A stretch of DNA of 64,000 nucleotides from Nocardia suismassiliense (GTDB lineage: Bacteria; Actinomycetota; Actinomycetes; Mycobacteriales; Mycobacteriaceae). Location of the stretch: assembly GCF_900269665.1 (NCBI RefSeq), contig NZ_LT985361.1, positions 5,250,162 through 5,314,161 of the forward strand, in the 5' to 3' direction. The translations under genes and the position numbers were made by a program. The notes under the pieces are model-generated. The model did no database searches. It saw only the letters and a list, made by a program, of their open reading frames with translations, and was not told the origin of the DNA. Within the stretch, counting starts at the first letter, position 1; each line of letters begins with the position of its first letter. Shown one piece after another: positions 1 to 8,967 of this stretch.

Positions 1-300
1 CGGAAGTTCCTCCGGACGCTGTTCGACAACAACCCCGGCCTCGAACTCCTGGTCATCGACATCGATTACTGCTGGGACGATGCGGAAAAGATGAAGGACC
101 CGCACCGCACCAACTACTACAACCACTACTTCCTGCTGCACCCGTTCACCGACCAGCGCCTGGCACCCAAGCAGTACTGGACGGACCTGTACGCCAGCGA
201 GGGCCTCGAGGTGGTCGTGGATGATGTCGACACTCCGGGCCTCGACGAAACCGGGATCGTGACCGCAATGCTGTTGCGGGCCAAGGAAACCGAAGCATGA
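1..300 (+). CDS. C-terminal part of a probable class I SAM-dependent methyltransferase
   Basis: Only the last 99 codons are present; the frame is open from base 1 and ends at TGA 298-300. The visible part starts with a hydrophobic strand (LELLVIDIDY) and continues through a YYNHYFLLH segment and a TDLYASEGLEVV helix-strand pair to a final strand. This is how the C-terminal end of many small-molecule O/N/C-methyltransferases looks, but the SAM-binding glycine motif lies outside the window, so the call is tentative. The stop overlaps the next start (ATGA), so the gene is the upstream partner in the arginine-processing operon and probably belongs to the cluster. Confidence 0.4.
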   Translation, partial: RKFLRTLFDNNPGLELLVIDIDYCWDDAEKMKDPHRTNYYNHYFLLHPFTDQRLAPKQYWTDLYASEGLEVVVDDVDTPGLDETGIVTAMLLRAKETEA

Positions 301-1280
301 CCGATTACACCGACAGCCAGGCGGTCTGCCGGCTGAGTTCGGGGCCGCGGACCTTCTTCCGGCTCCCCTACCGGCCGGTGCGGGAGCTGACCGAACAGGA
401 CGGCGTCGACGCCGTCATCCTCGGCGTGCCGATCGACGGCGCCACCGGCTACCGCAGCGGCGCGCGCTTCGGACCCGAGGCCGTGCGTTCGGCGAGCACG
501 CTCGCCCGGCTGGGCAGCCGGGAACGCGGGCTGGTCATCACCGATCTGCTCACCGTCGTCGACGGCGGCGACGTGCACATTGTGCCGGGCTACCACCTGC
601 AAACGCTCGAGCTCATCGAGAAGAGCGTCGACGCCGTGCACGGTATCGGCGCGCTGCCGATCCTCATCGGCGGTGACCACAGCCTGGCGATCGCCGAATT
701 ACGCGCGGCCGCAAAGAAACACGGGCCGCTGTCGCTGGTGCAGCTCGACGCACACCGGGACGTGCTCGACGACTACTTCGGGGTCAAGCACTTCCACGGC
801 ACGGTGTACCGCCGGGCGGCCGAAGAGGGGTTGATCGACCCGACGACCAGCATCCAGATCGGCATGCGCGGCAGCGTGCCACGGGAGGACCTGGCCGACG
901 ACGGGCTCGGTTTCACCGTGATCCACAGCGACGAGGCGATCGAGCTCGGCTGCCGGGAACTCGGCCGGATCGTGCGCGACAAGGTCGGTAGGAATCCGGT
1001 CGCGCTGACCTTCGATATCGACTTCGTCGATCCCTCGTGCGCGCCGGGTACCGGAACGCCGGAAGTCGGCGGCCCCTCCTCTGCCTTCGCGTTGCGGCTG
1101 CTCCGTGAACTCGACCTGCCGGACATTCGCACGGTTTCGCTGGTCGAGATCTCGCCGCCGTACGACACCGCCGACATCACCGCGCACCTGGGTGTCGCGG
1201 TGATCTTCGAAATCATGACCCTCGCCGCTGCCGCCCGGCGGACCACGACGCAACAGGATGGTCGTCTGCATGCCCGATAA
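297..1280 (+). CDS. Arginase/agmatinase-family amidinohydrolase
   Basis: This 327-residue protein has every metal-ligand motif of the ureohydrolase family: GGDHS near residue 122, DAHRD near residue 150 and DIDFVDP near residue 240, followed by the GTGTPEVGG loop. Family members hydrolyse a guanidino group to an amine and urea at a two-Mn(II) site. The sequence looks closer to agmatinase, guanidinobutyrase and proclavaminate amidinohydrolase than to true arginase. The start overlaps the preceding stop, and the next gene encodes an arginine-acting PLP enzyme, so a modified arginine or its keto acid is the likely substrate. The exact substrate cannot be read from sequence. It is probably cytoplasmic and co-transcribed with genes up to 8.9 kb. 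Confidence 0.85.
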   Translation: MTDYTDSQAVCRLSSGPRTFFRLPYRPVRELTEQDGVDAVILGVPIDGATGYRSGARFGPEAVRSASTLARLGSRERGLVITDLLTVVDGGDVHIVPGYHLQTLELIEKSVDAVHGIGALPILIGGDHSLAIAELRAAAKKHGPLSLVQLDAHRDVLDDYFGVKHFHGTVYRRAAEEGLIDPTTSIQIGMRGSVPREDLADDGLGFTVIHSDEAIELGCRELGRIVRDKVGRNPVALTFDIDFVDPSCAPGTGTPEVGGPSSAFALRLLRELDLPDIRTVSLVEISPPYDTADITAHLGVAVIFEIMTLAAAARRTTTQQDGRLHAR

Positions 1281-2388
1281 CATCACCGACCTGGAAGTCA
1301 GGGCGCTCGTCGACGGTGTCAACCTGTCCGACGGGCACCCACGAATGTCGCTGTCGCCCAGTCAAACCGAAATCGTCGCGGGCTTCGCGGAGATCTTCGC
1401 GCAGACGCGCAAGCTGCCGGTCGACGTGGTGGAGAAGAGTTCGCGCAACGCGTTCCTGTCCTCGATCGGCCAGCACGGCGCGCTCGCCGACGACGTCGAC
1501 TTCCGCAGCTGCTACTCCTCCTCGACCGCCATCGACATGATCGGCAAGGCGATCCGCCTCGCCGACCGGCCGGTGGTGATGGTCGAGCCGACCTTCGACA
1601 ACCTGCACGACCTGCTGGCCGGGCACGGGCTGAACATTCGGTCGGTCGCCGAAGCCGAGTTGGCGACCGGGCCGTTGGAGCACCTGCCGCCCGCGCACGG
1701 GGTGCTGTTCACCGTCTCGCCGAACAATCCGACCGGCACCGTGATCGACCAGGACCGGCTGCACCGGCTCGCCGCCGCCTGCGCCGACCGCGACACCGTG
1801 CTCGTGATCGACTCCTGTTTCCGGGCACAGGATCTGCGGGCGCAGTACGACATGTACGCCGTGCTCGCGCGCTACGACCTCGACTGGGTGATCATCGAGG
1901 ACACCGGAAAGCTCTGGCCGCTACAGGAATTGAAGGCAGGGTTCCTGAACTGGAACGCCGGCAATCCGCTGCCCCTGGCCCGGATGTACTCCGACCACAT
2001 GCTTTCGGCGTCGCCGTTCATCCTGCGGGTAATCGAATTGTTCGCCGACGACGGCGTGCACGGCGGCTACGACCTCCTGCGCGACGGCATTCAGAGCAAT
2101 CGCAGCCTGGCGCGCAACAACATCAAGCTGACACCGGCCTACCCGGACTCCCGGATCTCGGTCGATACCTTCCGGCTTCCGGAAGGCGTCGCGGCCAACG
2201 CGTTGTACGCTGAGCTGGGCGAGGTCGGCGTGCACGTGCTGCCCGGCGAGCTTTTCTACTGGGCGCAGCCGCACCTCGGCACCGATCTGATCCGTATATC
2301 GCTGGCGCGCGATCCGGACTCCGTCGTCACCGGTTGCCAGCGCGTCGACCAGCACCTCGAGGCTTGGAGGCGTGTTGTCATCAGGTGA
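1270..2388 (+). CDS. PLP-dependent arginine oxidase/hydroxylase, MppP/RohP/Ind4-like
   Basis: The protein (372 aa from ATG 1270) has the fold-type-I aminotransferase layout: SPNNPTG at 150-156, an Asp in VLVIDSCF at about 181, and the PLP-binding lysine in IIEDTGKLW at 214. Several stretches resemble MppP of enduracididine biosynthesis: LSDGHPRMSLSPSQ at the N-terminus, SCYSSSTAIDM, EPTFDN and EDTGKLWP. Known MppP/RohP/Ind4 enzymes use O2 to turn L-arginine into 2-ketoarginine, 4-hydroxy-2-ketoarginine or a dehydro-imine rather than transaminating it. The N-terminal Asp-Gly-His segment, important in that group, is kept. ATG 1270 is preferred over ATG 1258 because an AGGATGG ribosome site lies at the right distance; it overlaps the amidinohydrolase gene. 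Plain transamination or capreomycidine-synthase-like chemistry are alternatives. Confidence 0.85.
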   Translation: MPDNITDLEVRALVDGVNLSDGHPRMSLSPSQTEIVAGFAEIFAQTRKLPVDVVEKSSRNAFLSSIGQHGALADDVDFRSCYSSSTAIDMIGKAIRLADRPVVMVEPTFDNLHDLLAGHGLNIRSVAEAELATGPLEHLPPAHGVLFTVSPNNPTGTVIDQDRLHRLAAACADRDTVLVIDSCFRAQDLRAQYDMYAVLARYDLDWVIIEDTGKLWPLQELKAGFLNWNAGNPLPLARMYSDHMLSASPFILRVIELFADDGVHGGYDLLRDGIQSNRSLARNNIKLTPAYPDSRISVDTFRLPEGVAANALYAELGEVGVHVLPGELFYWAQPHLGTDLIRISLARDPDSVVTGCQRVDQHLEAWRRVVIR

Positions 2389-3517
2389 TCGCGCAACGGT
2401 GGTGCTGTTGCAGGCGAAGCAATCACTCGGCAGTGTCGGGGTGACCGAATTCGGTTCCGCCGTCAGGGCGTCCGGCGCCGACCTGCGCATACTGCGGACC
2501 GGGGAGGTGCCCCTGGTCCGCGATGCCGATGTGGCGCTGGATGGGATCGGCGAGGAGCGCATCGCCGAGATCGACGAGTGGCGGTCGCTGATCCCCGCCG
2601 GGACCACCGCCATTGTCACCAATGACGAATATCTGCTCGGCCTGGCCGCGCAGCTGTGCGATGAGTTCGGCCTGAGCTCCCCGATCCCCGTCGGCTCCTT
2701 GGAGAACTACCGGCACAAGGGCGTCATGCGCCGGACACTGGAAGCAGCGGGCATCCCGGTCCCGGAGACGCTGATCGTGACGGGCGGCAGCGTCGAGAAG
2801 GCCGGTGGCTGTACCGGATTCGACGACGACGAGCTGGTCATCGTCAAGCCGGCCGCGGAGGCGAACCTGCGCGGGATCCGGATCGAACGGTTCGACAACG
2901 TCGACACCGCCGCCCTCGGCGACGGTACGGTCGAACGGCTGCTCGAAGGCCCGCAGTTCCATTCCGAGGTGCTCATCGCGAACGGCACTGTGACACACCT
3001 GTTTTCGGGGCTCTACATCCGTTCGCTGCTGGACCTCACCAAGGGCGGCCCCTCGGGTTCGGCGCGCGTCGCCCCGGCGACGGAGGCGCGGCTGGCCGAG
3101 CTCGCCGTGCGCACCTGCACGGCGCTCGGCCTCGACGGAATCTTCACCGCCCATGTCGAATACCTGTCCAGCGGTGACACTTTCGAAGACATCGTCGTCA
3201 GCGAGGTGTGCGCGCGAGCGTCCGGCGGCGAGGTCCCATTCCAATCCAGGGTGATCACCGGCACCGATCTCGAGCTGCTCAACCTCCGCATCCAGGCCGG
3301 GCTCGACTGGTCCGAGCCGAAGGTGGACCCCGAGGTCTCGGGCGGGTGGCTGTGGCACGTCGGCCGCCCGGTCGCCGGGGCCGACCGCATCGAACACTCC
3401 GGCGTCGAGGCGACCTTCGATCGCATCACCCTGGGCGGGCGGGCCCGGCTCACCGGCCGCACCGAAGCCGTGCTGGCCGCACTCGAACTGCTGGCGGTCG
3501 CGAACGAGGTGCAATGA
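2372..3517 (+). CDS. ATP-grasp carboxylate-amine ligase
   Basis: This 381-residue protein has the ATP-grasp signature: LVIVKPAAEANLRGI (ATP-binding lysine, about 167-180), then VVSEVCARASGGEVP near residue 280, which supplies the metal-binding Glu and the Arg/Gly loop of carnosine-synthase-type ligases. Such enzymes couple a carboxylate to an amine through an acyl phosphate. In indolmycin biosynthesis an ATP-grasp ligase uses the product of an MppP-type enzyme, so this gene may join an arginine-derived unit to another acid or amine. The start is GTG 2372 or TTG 2375, just after GGAGG, overlapping the upstream stop. Substrates are unknown. Confidence 0.8.
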   Translation: MLSSGDRATVVLLQAKQSLGSVGVTEFGSAVRASGADLRILRTGEVPLVRDADVALDGIGEERIAEIDEWRSLIPAGTTAIVTNDEYLLGLAAQLCDEFGLSSPIPVGSLENYRHKGVMRRTLEAAGIPVPETLIVTGGSVEKAGGCTGFDDDELVIVKPAAEANLRGIRIERFDNVDTAALGDGTVERLLEGPQFHSEVLIANGTVTHLFSGLYIRSLLDLTKGGPSGSARVAPATEARLAELAVRTCTALGLDGIFTAHVEYLSSGDTFEDIVVSEVCARASGGEVPFQSRVITGTDLELLNLRIQAGLDWSEPKVDPEVSGGWLWHVGRPVAGADRIEHSGVEATFDRITLGGRARLTGRTEAVLAALELLAVANEVQ

Positions 3518-4195
3518 GTGGCGAGTAGACGACAGCCCATCGATCGGTCCCGGCGCTACGGGAAACCGCTGACCGACTTCGCCTTTCAGGAGTGGCGGGT
3601 GCCGACGCTCCCGCCACCGTGGCAGCTCACGCCGGTCACCCCGGCCACCACCGCCGAGATCGACCAGGTGGTGCACTGGATGGCGCAGCCACACGTGCAG
3701 TTCGCGATGCACAAGGACTGGGACCGCGACGGCTGGCAGGCCGAGATCGAGTTCCAATTCTCCGACAACAAGACTCGGCCCTTCCTCGTCGGACAGGACG
3801 GGCAGCGCGGCGGCTACGTCGAGCTGTACCGCGTCGCGCTCGACGTGGTCGCGGACTACTACGACACGCCGGACCGCGATATGGGCATGCACGGCTGCAT
3901 CGGCGAACCCGACTACTTCGGGTACGCCCTGCCGTTCTGGGTCGCGCTCATCGCCGGTGTCTTCGAGACCTACCCGGACTGCACCGGCGTCATCTCGGAT
4001 CCGACCGCCTCCAATCAGCTGGTCCGCACGCTGGACCGGAATGTGTGCAAGATCGTGGACGGCCACGAACTCGGCGAGATCGATCTACCGCACAAGCAAG
4101 CCGCGCTGTTCCGCTTCGAACGCGAAAACTTCTACGCCGCAATGAAACGCCAAGGGGGTGTCGACGTTGTCCTCCGTGAGCTCGGTGGTCACTGA
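3518..4195 (+). CDS. GNAT acyltransferase of the IucB/MbtK (siderophore) type
   Basis: The 225-residue protein carries the pattern of the siderophore acyltransferase branch (Acetyltransf_8): a PPPWQLTPVTP entry, HWMAQPHVQFAM, GGYVELYRVALDVVADYY, then HGCIGEPDYFGYALP. Enzymes of this branch move an acetyl or long acyl group from CoA or ACP to the side-chain amine of (hydroxy)lysine or a similar diamine. No siderophore hydroxylase or NRPS is nearby. In this setting it may acylate the amine freed by the amidinohydrolase, with an acyl-CoA made by the ligase at 24971-26815 as a possible donor (inference). GTG 3518 directly follows the upstream TGA. Confidence 0.75.
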   Translation: MASRRQPIDRSRRYGKPLTDFAFQEWRVPTLPPPWQLTPVTPATTAEIDQVVHWMAQPHVQFAMHKDWDRDGWQAEIEFQFSDNKTRPFLVGQDGQRGGYVELYRVALDVVADYYDTPDRDMGMHGCIGEPDYFGYALPFWVALIAGVFETYPDCTGVISDPTASNQLVRTLDRNVCKIVDGHELGEIDLPHKQAALFRFERENFYAAMKRQGGVDVVLRELGGH

Positions 4196-5462
4196 TCCGA
4201 TTCGCTGGTTCCTGCTACACGGTCCGCTGCGGCTGCTGCCCGACTCGATGCTCGGCGACGAGAACGACGTCGGCAGGCTCTTTCTCCGGCCACCGGAGAA
4301 GGGCGATCCCTACCGGGCGATCCTGACCAAGATCGGCGCGGACGCCGGCGTGCACGACAGCGCCGCCGGGCTGGTGGTGACCGGTTACGAGGAGAGCGAA
4401 GAAATCCTGCGGAGCAACGACTGGTCCGCGGACCAGCCCGTGGCGCTGCCGCCGACCGCCGGGTTCTACCGGTGGCTGACCCGGCGTTCGGTGCCCATCG
4501 CGCTCGACGCCCCCGCCCTGGTCTTCATGGATCCGCCCGAGCACACCCGGTTGCGGAAGCTGGTCTTCCCGATGTTCACCCATCGCGCGGTGACCAGCTC
4601 GATCGACGTCATCACCAAGCACACCGAGACGGTGCTCGCCGAACTCGACGGCCGCGAGAACATCGATCTGGTCGCCGATTTCGCTCGCAAGATCCCCATC
4701 CGAGTGATCTCCGATTTCCTCGGCATTCCCGATCTCGGCGACGCCATGCTCGACTCGCTCGGCGGGCGCGGCGCCAAACTGCTCGACGTCGGTATCACCT
4801 TTCCGGAGTACCGGCGCGGTATGACCGAGGCACGCAAGTTCACCGCCTTCGTCGCGGACTGCAAGCGAGATCCCGATCAGCTCCAGGACGGGTTTTTGAA
4901 GGACTGCGTGCGAATGCACCTCGCGGGCGAACTCACCTTCGGGGAGATGCTCACCCTGGTGGGCTTCGTCTTCGCGGCCGGCTTCGAAACCACGGTCAGC
5001 TTCATCGCGAATTCCATTGTCACCGTGCTGGAACACGGCCTGGGCACCGAGGTGCTCGCCGACGGCCGCCTGACCGATCCCTGGTTCGAGGAGCTGCTGC
5101 GCTACGACTCCCCCATCCAGCTGACGCACCGCACCGCGCGGGTGGAGACCAAGATCGGCGATCGGGTCGTCGCCCCCGGCACCGGGGCGCTGATCTGGGT
5201 CGGCGCGATCAACTACGACACCCGCGCCTACCCGAACCCGGGCAGGCTCGACGTGGCCAACGTCGCCGCCCGGACCAGCATGAGCTTCTCCACCGGCGTG
5301 CACCGCTGTCTCGGCGCCTCCCTGGCGAAGGTCCAGGGGCAGGTGGCGGTCGGCAGCTTCCTCTCCGCCTACCCGAACGCCAGACTGCTACCGGGCCGCC
5401 AATGGCGGGATTCCATTGTCCTACACGGACATATCCGGGCTCCGCTGGCGCTGACCAGCTGA
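4158..5462 (+). CDS. Cytochrome P450 (CYP107-like bacterial class)
   Basis: This 434-residue protein has the full P450 signature. The I-helix oxygen motif AAGFETT is near residue 272, the ExxR helix (EELLRYDSP) near 310, and the haem loop FSTGVHRCLG ends with the proximal Cys at about 383. It lacks a membrane anchor, as usual for soluble bacterial P450s that hydroxylate or oxidise natural products using separate ferredoxin partners; no ferredoxin gene lies nearby. It overlaps the acyltransferase gene by 38 bases and shares its terminal TGA with the next ATG (TGATG). TTG 4167 is an alternative start better spaced from the AAGGGGG ribosome site. Confidence 0.93.
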   Translation: MSTLSSVSSVVTDPIRWFLLHGPLRLLPDSMLGDENDVGRLFLRPPEKGDPYRAILTKIGADAGVHDSAAGLVVTGYEESEEILRSNDWSADQPVALPPTAGFYRWLTRRSVPIALDAPALVFMDPPEHTRLRKLVFPMFTHRAVTSSIDVITKHTETVLAELDGRENIDLVADFARKIPIRVISDFLGIPDLGDAMLDSLGGRGAKLLDVGITFPEYRRGMTEARKFTAFVADCKRDPDQLQDGFLKDCVRMHLAGELTFGEMLTLVGFVFAAGFETTVSFIANSIVTVLEHGLGTEVLADGRLTDPWFEELLRYDSPIQLTHRTARVETKIGDRVVAPGTGALIWVGAINYDTRAYPNPGRLDVANVAARTSMSFSTGVHRCLGASLAKVQGQVAVGSFLSAYPNARLLPGRQWRDSIVLHGHIRAPLALTS

Positions 5463-6415
5463 TGCGCGCCGTCACCGTCGACCCGTCGACGCTCTACTGC
5501 CTGGGGACCTCGACCGATCCGGTCACCGTGGCCGGTGCGTTGCGGGCCCACCCGGTGCGGGTCGAGCCGGTGGCGCCGGGCACCCCGCTCGGCCACCGGA
5601 TGGTCGCCCTCGCGGCGCACGACCTCACCGACGACGAGCTGGCCGAAACCTCCTCCATGACACGGGGTTCCTGGGTGCACCTGGTGTCGTCCGGGCCGAA
5701 CTATCCGCACATTCCCACGCTCGCGCGCAACAACCTGGTGACCCGGAGTGCCAGGGCCTACGCGCCGTCGCTGTCGGAGTACGTCATCACCCAGCACGTC
5801 CTGCACTGTGCCAAGGACCCGATCGACGACGCGCCCAAGCCTTTTCACCGGCGCAACGCCCTCGTGGTCGGCTACGGCGCGTTCGGCCGCACCATCGCGG
5901 AAACCCTGGCCGGGCTCGGCGCCCGGGTGACCGTTGTCCGGCCGCGGTGCCGGACCGCGCATCCGTTCGGCAGCGTGGCGGCCACGCCACTGGAGCACCT
6001 GCCGACCCGCTTCGCGCATCTGATGGTCGTCGCGCTGCCCGGCATACCGGAGGTGGTGAACTTCGTCGACGACGCGCTGCTGCGCAGGTTGCGCCTCGAC
6101 GGGCATCTGATCAACCCGGCGCGCTCGTCCCCGGTCGACTGCGACGCGCTGCTGCGCTGGCTGGCCGACGGCGCCGGTCGGCTCACCAGCGACGTCGAAA
6201 CCGAGGAGCGGGCCGAGTTGCTGCGGCCCTGGATCGACAAGGGCCGCGTCACGCTGACGCCGCACACCGCGTGGCGGCCGTGGGATGGCGATCCGCTGTA
6301 TCACCGGGACTGGGCGGCGATCTACGCCACCGGAACCTTCGATCGATCGACAATGAGGCAGCAGTCGCTGCGCATCGACCCGCAGCAGATCGCCGTGGAC
6401 TACCTCATTCACTGA
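5462..6415 (+). CDS. D-2-hydroxyacid dehydrogenase-like NAD(P)H reductase
   Basis: The 317-residue protein has the Rossmann motif GYGAFGRTIAETLAGLG at about residue 137. The catalytic triad positions of the D-2-hydroxyacid dehydrogenase family are kept: Arg in INPARSSPVD, Glu in SDVETEE and His in LTPHTAW. The N-terminal substrate domain is diverged. Family members reduce 2-keto acids to D-2-hydroxy acids, and some act on related imines. As the MppP-like enzyme upstream makes 2-keto or 2-imino acids from arginine, reduction of that product is the natural guess. ATG 5462 overlaps the P450 stop. Confidence 0.8.
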   Translation: MRAVTVDPSTLYCLGTSTDPVTVAGALRAHPVRVEPVAPGTPLGHRMVALAAHDLTDDELAETSSMTRGSWVHLVSSGPNYPHIPTLARNNLVTRSARAYAPSLSEYVITQHVLHCAKDPIDDAPKPFHRRNALVVGYGAFGRTIAETLAGLGARVTVVRPRCRTAHPFGSVAATPLEHLPTRFAHLMVVALPGIPEVVNFVDDALLRRLRLDGHLINPARSSPVDCDALLRWLADGAGRLTSDVETEERAELLRPWIDKGRVTLTPHTAWRPWDGDPLYHRDWAAIYATGTFDRSTMRQQSLRIDPQQIAVDYLIH

Positions 6416-6438
6416 CCACTCGTCCCACTGGAGGCCCG

Positions 6439-7638
6439 ATGCCGTTCTGGTTGATAGCGATCACCTTCGCCGTATTCGTCTTCTACACCGACGATTACAT
6501 GATCGCGGGCGTGCTCCCCGAACTGGCCGCCGACCTCGGTGTCTCGGAATCCACGGCGGGACAGCTGGTTTCGGCCTATTCCCTGGTGCTGGTGATCGGC
6601 GCACCGCTGATCGCGTTCGCGTCGGCCCGCCGCACTAGACTCAGCGTCTTCGTCATCGCATCGATAGTCTTCACCCTGGCGAATCTGCTGTCCGCCATTG
6701 TCGATACGTTCTGGGTGCTGATGGTGCTGCGGGTGCTGGCCGCCGCTGCTGCCGCCGCCTGCCTGCCCGCCATGTTCGCGCTCGCGCCGACGCTGGCGCC
6801 TGCGGAGAAGCGCAGCGCCTACATCGGCATCGTGTCCTCCGGCATCGTCGGCGCCCTCGCGCTCGGGGTGCCGTTCGGCACGCTGATCGCCAGCGTCTTC
6901 GGGTGGCGCGGCAACTTCGTCGTCTTCGCCGGGTTGAGCGTGTTGTCGATGGCGATGCTGTTCGGTGTCCGTAAGTATCTGCGCGCGCCCGGCGAAATAG
7001 TCTCGGCCCGAACACATCTCACGGCTTTGTCCAGCAGGCCGGTGCTCACCGTCTTGCTCGGCAACACCATCCTGCTCGGCGGCGCGTTGATGATGTTCAC
7101 CTATTTCGGGCCGTTCGCGGCAGACTTCTCGAATACCTCACTGCGCCAACGCGGTCTGCTGTTCGCGGTGGCCGGCATCGCGGGCCTGATCGGCTCGGTG
7201 GCCGGCGGCATCTTCGTGGACAAGAAGGGCGCGTCGGCCGCGCTGCGCATCGGGTTCGGCCTGTTCCTGGGCACCATGGTTGTCTTCTCGATCCTGACGA
7301 TCTTCGCGCCCATCCCGATGCCCGTGCTGGTGGCGCTGACGCTGGTGTGGTCGTTGGCGCTCTACTGGACCGCCCCCGCCATGCAGACGATGCTGCTCGA
7401 CGCCGCACCGGATTCGGCGACCCAGGTGCTGGCACTCAACTCCTCGTCGACCTATTTGGGCGTCACCCTCGGCAGCATCGCCGGTGGCGTGACGCTGTCC
7501 CTGTTCAGCCCCTTCGCGCTCCCGATCGCCGCAGCGGCGCTCAGTGCGGTCGCCTTCCTCGTCATCGAGGGCCTCGCGCGGCGCGCGACGGCGGCGGAGC
7601 GGCTCCAGCACGACCAGGCGGAAAGGACCACCCCATGA
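6439..7638 (+). CDS. MFS transporter, probable drug/product exporter
   Basis: This 399-residue membrane protein has about twelve hydrophobic segments and the organisation of the DHA1 drug:H+ antiporter branch of the major facilitator superfamily, with a charged loop after the second segment (SARRTR) and the LRVLAAAAAAACLPAMFAL segment. ATG 6439 follows a GGAGG site at 6430. The gene sits between the reductase and the second P450 and ends in an ATGA overlap with the latter, so it is part of the same operon. Export of the cluster product is the likely role; the substrate is not visible. Confidence 0.85.
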   Translation: MPFWLIAITFAVFVFYTDDYMIAGVLPELAADLGVSESTAGQLVSAYSLVLVIGAPLIAFASARRTRLSVFVIASIVFTLANLLSAIVDTFWVLMVLRVLAAAAAAACLPAMFALAPTLAPAEKRSAYIGIVSSGIVGALALGVPFGTLIASVFGWRGNFVVFAGLSVLSMAMLFGVRKYLRAPGEIVSARTHLTALSSRPVLTVLLGNTILLGGALMMFTYFGPFAADFSNTSLRQRGLLFAVAGIAGLIGSVAGGIFVDKKGASAALRIGFGLFLGTMVVFSILTIFAPIPMPVLVALTLVWSLALYWTAPAMQTMLLDAAPDSATQVLALNSSSTYLGVTLGSIAGGVTLSLFSPFALPIAAAALSAVAFLVIEGLARRATAAERLQHDQAERTTP

Positions 7639-8948
7639 CCGGCGCGTACCCACCGGCCCCACGGTTACCGCGGCTACTTCAGACCGTGCTGCACACCAAA
7701 CGGCACGCCCAGTTCCTCGGCGCCCAAGCGCGCCGCTTCGGTGACGTCTTCACGGTGCGGCTGCTGCCGCCGTATCCGGAGCGCATCGTGGTGTTCTCCC
7801 GGCCCGACCACATCAAGGAGATCTTCACCGCCGGTCCGGCCGATCTGCATGCGGGCGAGGCCTATCGGGAGCTGTCGATGATCATGGGCGAGCACTCGGT
7901 GCTGCTCACCGACGACAGCGAACATGCCCGCGCCCGCAGGCTGCTGATGCCGGCCTTCGCCGGCGCGGCCCTCAACGGCTACCGCGCCCTGGTCGAGGAC
8001 ATCGCCAAGACCCAGGTGGAGCGGTGGACCGCCGGTTCGACCGAGCACATCCTCAGCCGGATGGAGGATTTGACGCTCGATGTGATCACGCAGGTGGTCT
8101 TCGGCGTCGCCGACGAGCAGCGCAGGGCCGAGCTCACCCCGCAGCTGCGCCGGATCACCGACATGAGCCCGGTGGTGCTACTCGGCTGGAAGTGGCCGCT
8201 GCTGCGGCGGTTCGGGCCGTGGCGGCGGATGGCCGACGCCCTCACCGCGGTCGACGAGCTGCTCTACGCCGAAATCGCCCGTCGCCGAGCGCATCCGGAG
8301 ATCGATCAGCACGCCGATGTGTTGTCCCGGCTGCTGGCGGTCGGCTCCGGTGACGATCCCGGCACGGCGCCGCTCAGCGATGCGGAGCTGCGCGACCAAC
8401 TCGTCACGCTGCTGCTGGCGGGTCATGAGACCACCGCGTCGGCACTGTCCTGGGCGCTGCACGAATTGGCCGCCGCCCCGGAGGTGCAGGATCGGGCCAG
8501 GCAGGCCGCCCGCGACGGTGACGACAAATACCTGGAGGCGGTGGTGAAAGAGGCACTGCGCCACCGGATGGTGATCGGCCGGGTGCAGCGCCAGCTCACC
8601 AAGGACATGACGATCGGTGGCGTGCCGCTGCCGCGTGGCACCCGGGTGTCGACGTCGATCGTGCTGGCCCACCAGAATCCGGCCAATCATCCTGCACCGG
8701 AACGCTTCCGGCCCGAGCGTTTCCTCGAAGGCACGGTGGCGCCGAATACCTGGCTGCCGTTCGGCGGTGGGGTGCGCCGGTGCATCGGCGCGGGCTTCTC
8801 GCTGATGGAGGGCGCCGTAGTGCTGCGGGCGGTGCTGACCCGCTACCAGCTCGCGCTGCCCGGTGCACCCGAGCGTGGGCGCGTCCGCAACATCACCAAC
8901 GTGCCCGCACGTGGCGCACGGCTCGTGGTTACCGCGTTGAACAACTGA
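7635..8948 (+). CDS. Cytochrome P450, second in cluster
   Basis: This 437-residue P450 differs clearly from the one at 4158. It has LLAGHETTAS in the I helix (about 258-267), ExxR in VKEALRHRM (about 298) and the haem loop PFGGGVRRCIG. The FGGGxRRCIG type and the N-terminal YPERIVVFSRPDHIKEIF resemble the CYP110/CYP138 style often acting on lipids or hydrophobic chains, so a polyketide chain is a reasonable substrate (inference). The start overlaps the transporter stop (ATGA). It is the last gene of the + strand operon and faces the ABC operon across 19 bases. Confidence 0.92.
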   Translation: MTGAYPPAPRLPRLLQTVLHTKRHAQFLGAQARRFGDVFTVRLLPPYPERIVVFSRPDHIKEIFTAGPADLHAGEAYRELSMIMGEHSVLLTDDSEHARARRLLMPAFAGAALNGYRALVEDIAKTQVERWTAGSTEHILSRMEDLTLDVITQVVFGVADEQRRAELTPQLRRITDMSPVVLLGWKWPLLRRFGPWRRMADALTAVDELLYAEIARRRAHPEIDQHADVLSRLLAVGSGDDPGTAPLSDAELRDQLVTLLLAGHETTASALSWALHELAAAPEVQDRARQAARDGDDKYLEAVVKEALRHRMVIGRVQRQLTKDMTIGGVPLPRGTRVSTSIVLAHQNPANHPAPERFRPERFLEGTVAPNTWLPFGGGVRRCIGAGFSLMEGAVVLRAVLTRYQLALPGAPERGRVRNITNVPARGARLVVTALNN

Positions 8949-8967
8949 CAGCGGAACAGGATTCGGC

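Noticed and set aside
1270..2388. Azomycin (2-nitroimidazole) biosynthesis, because of the RohP-like enzyme.
   Set aside because: No aldolase, cyclase or Rieske oxygenase of that pathway is present.
3518..4195. Siderophore locus, because of the IucB/MbtK-like acyltransferase.
   Set aside because: No amine N-hydroxylase, NRPS or NIS synthetase was seen in the window.
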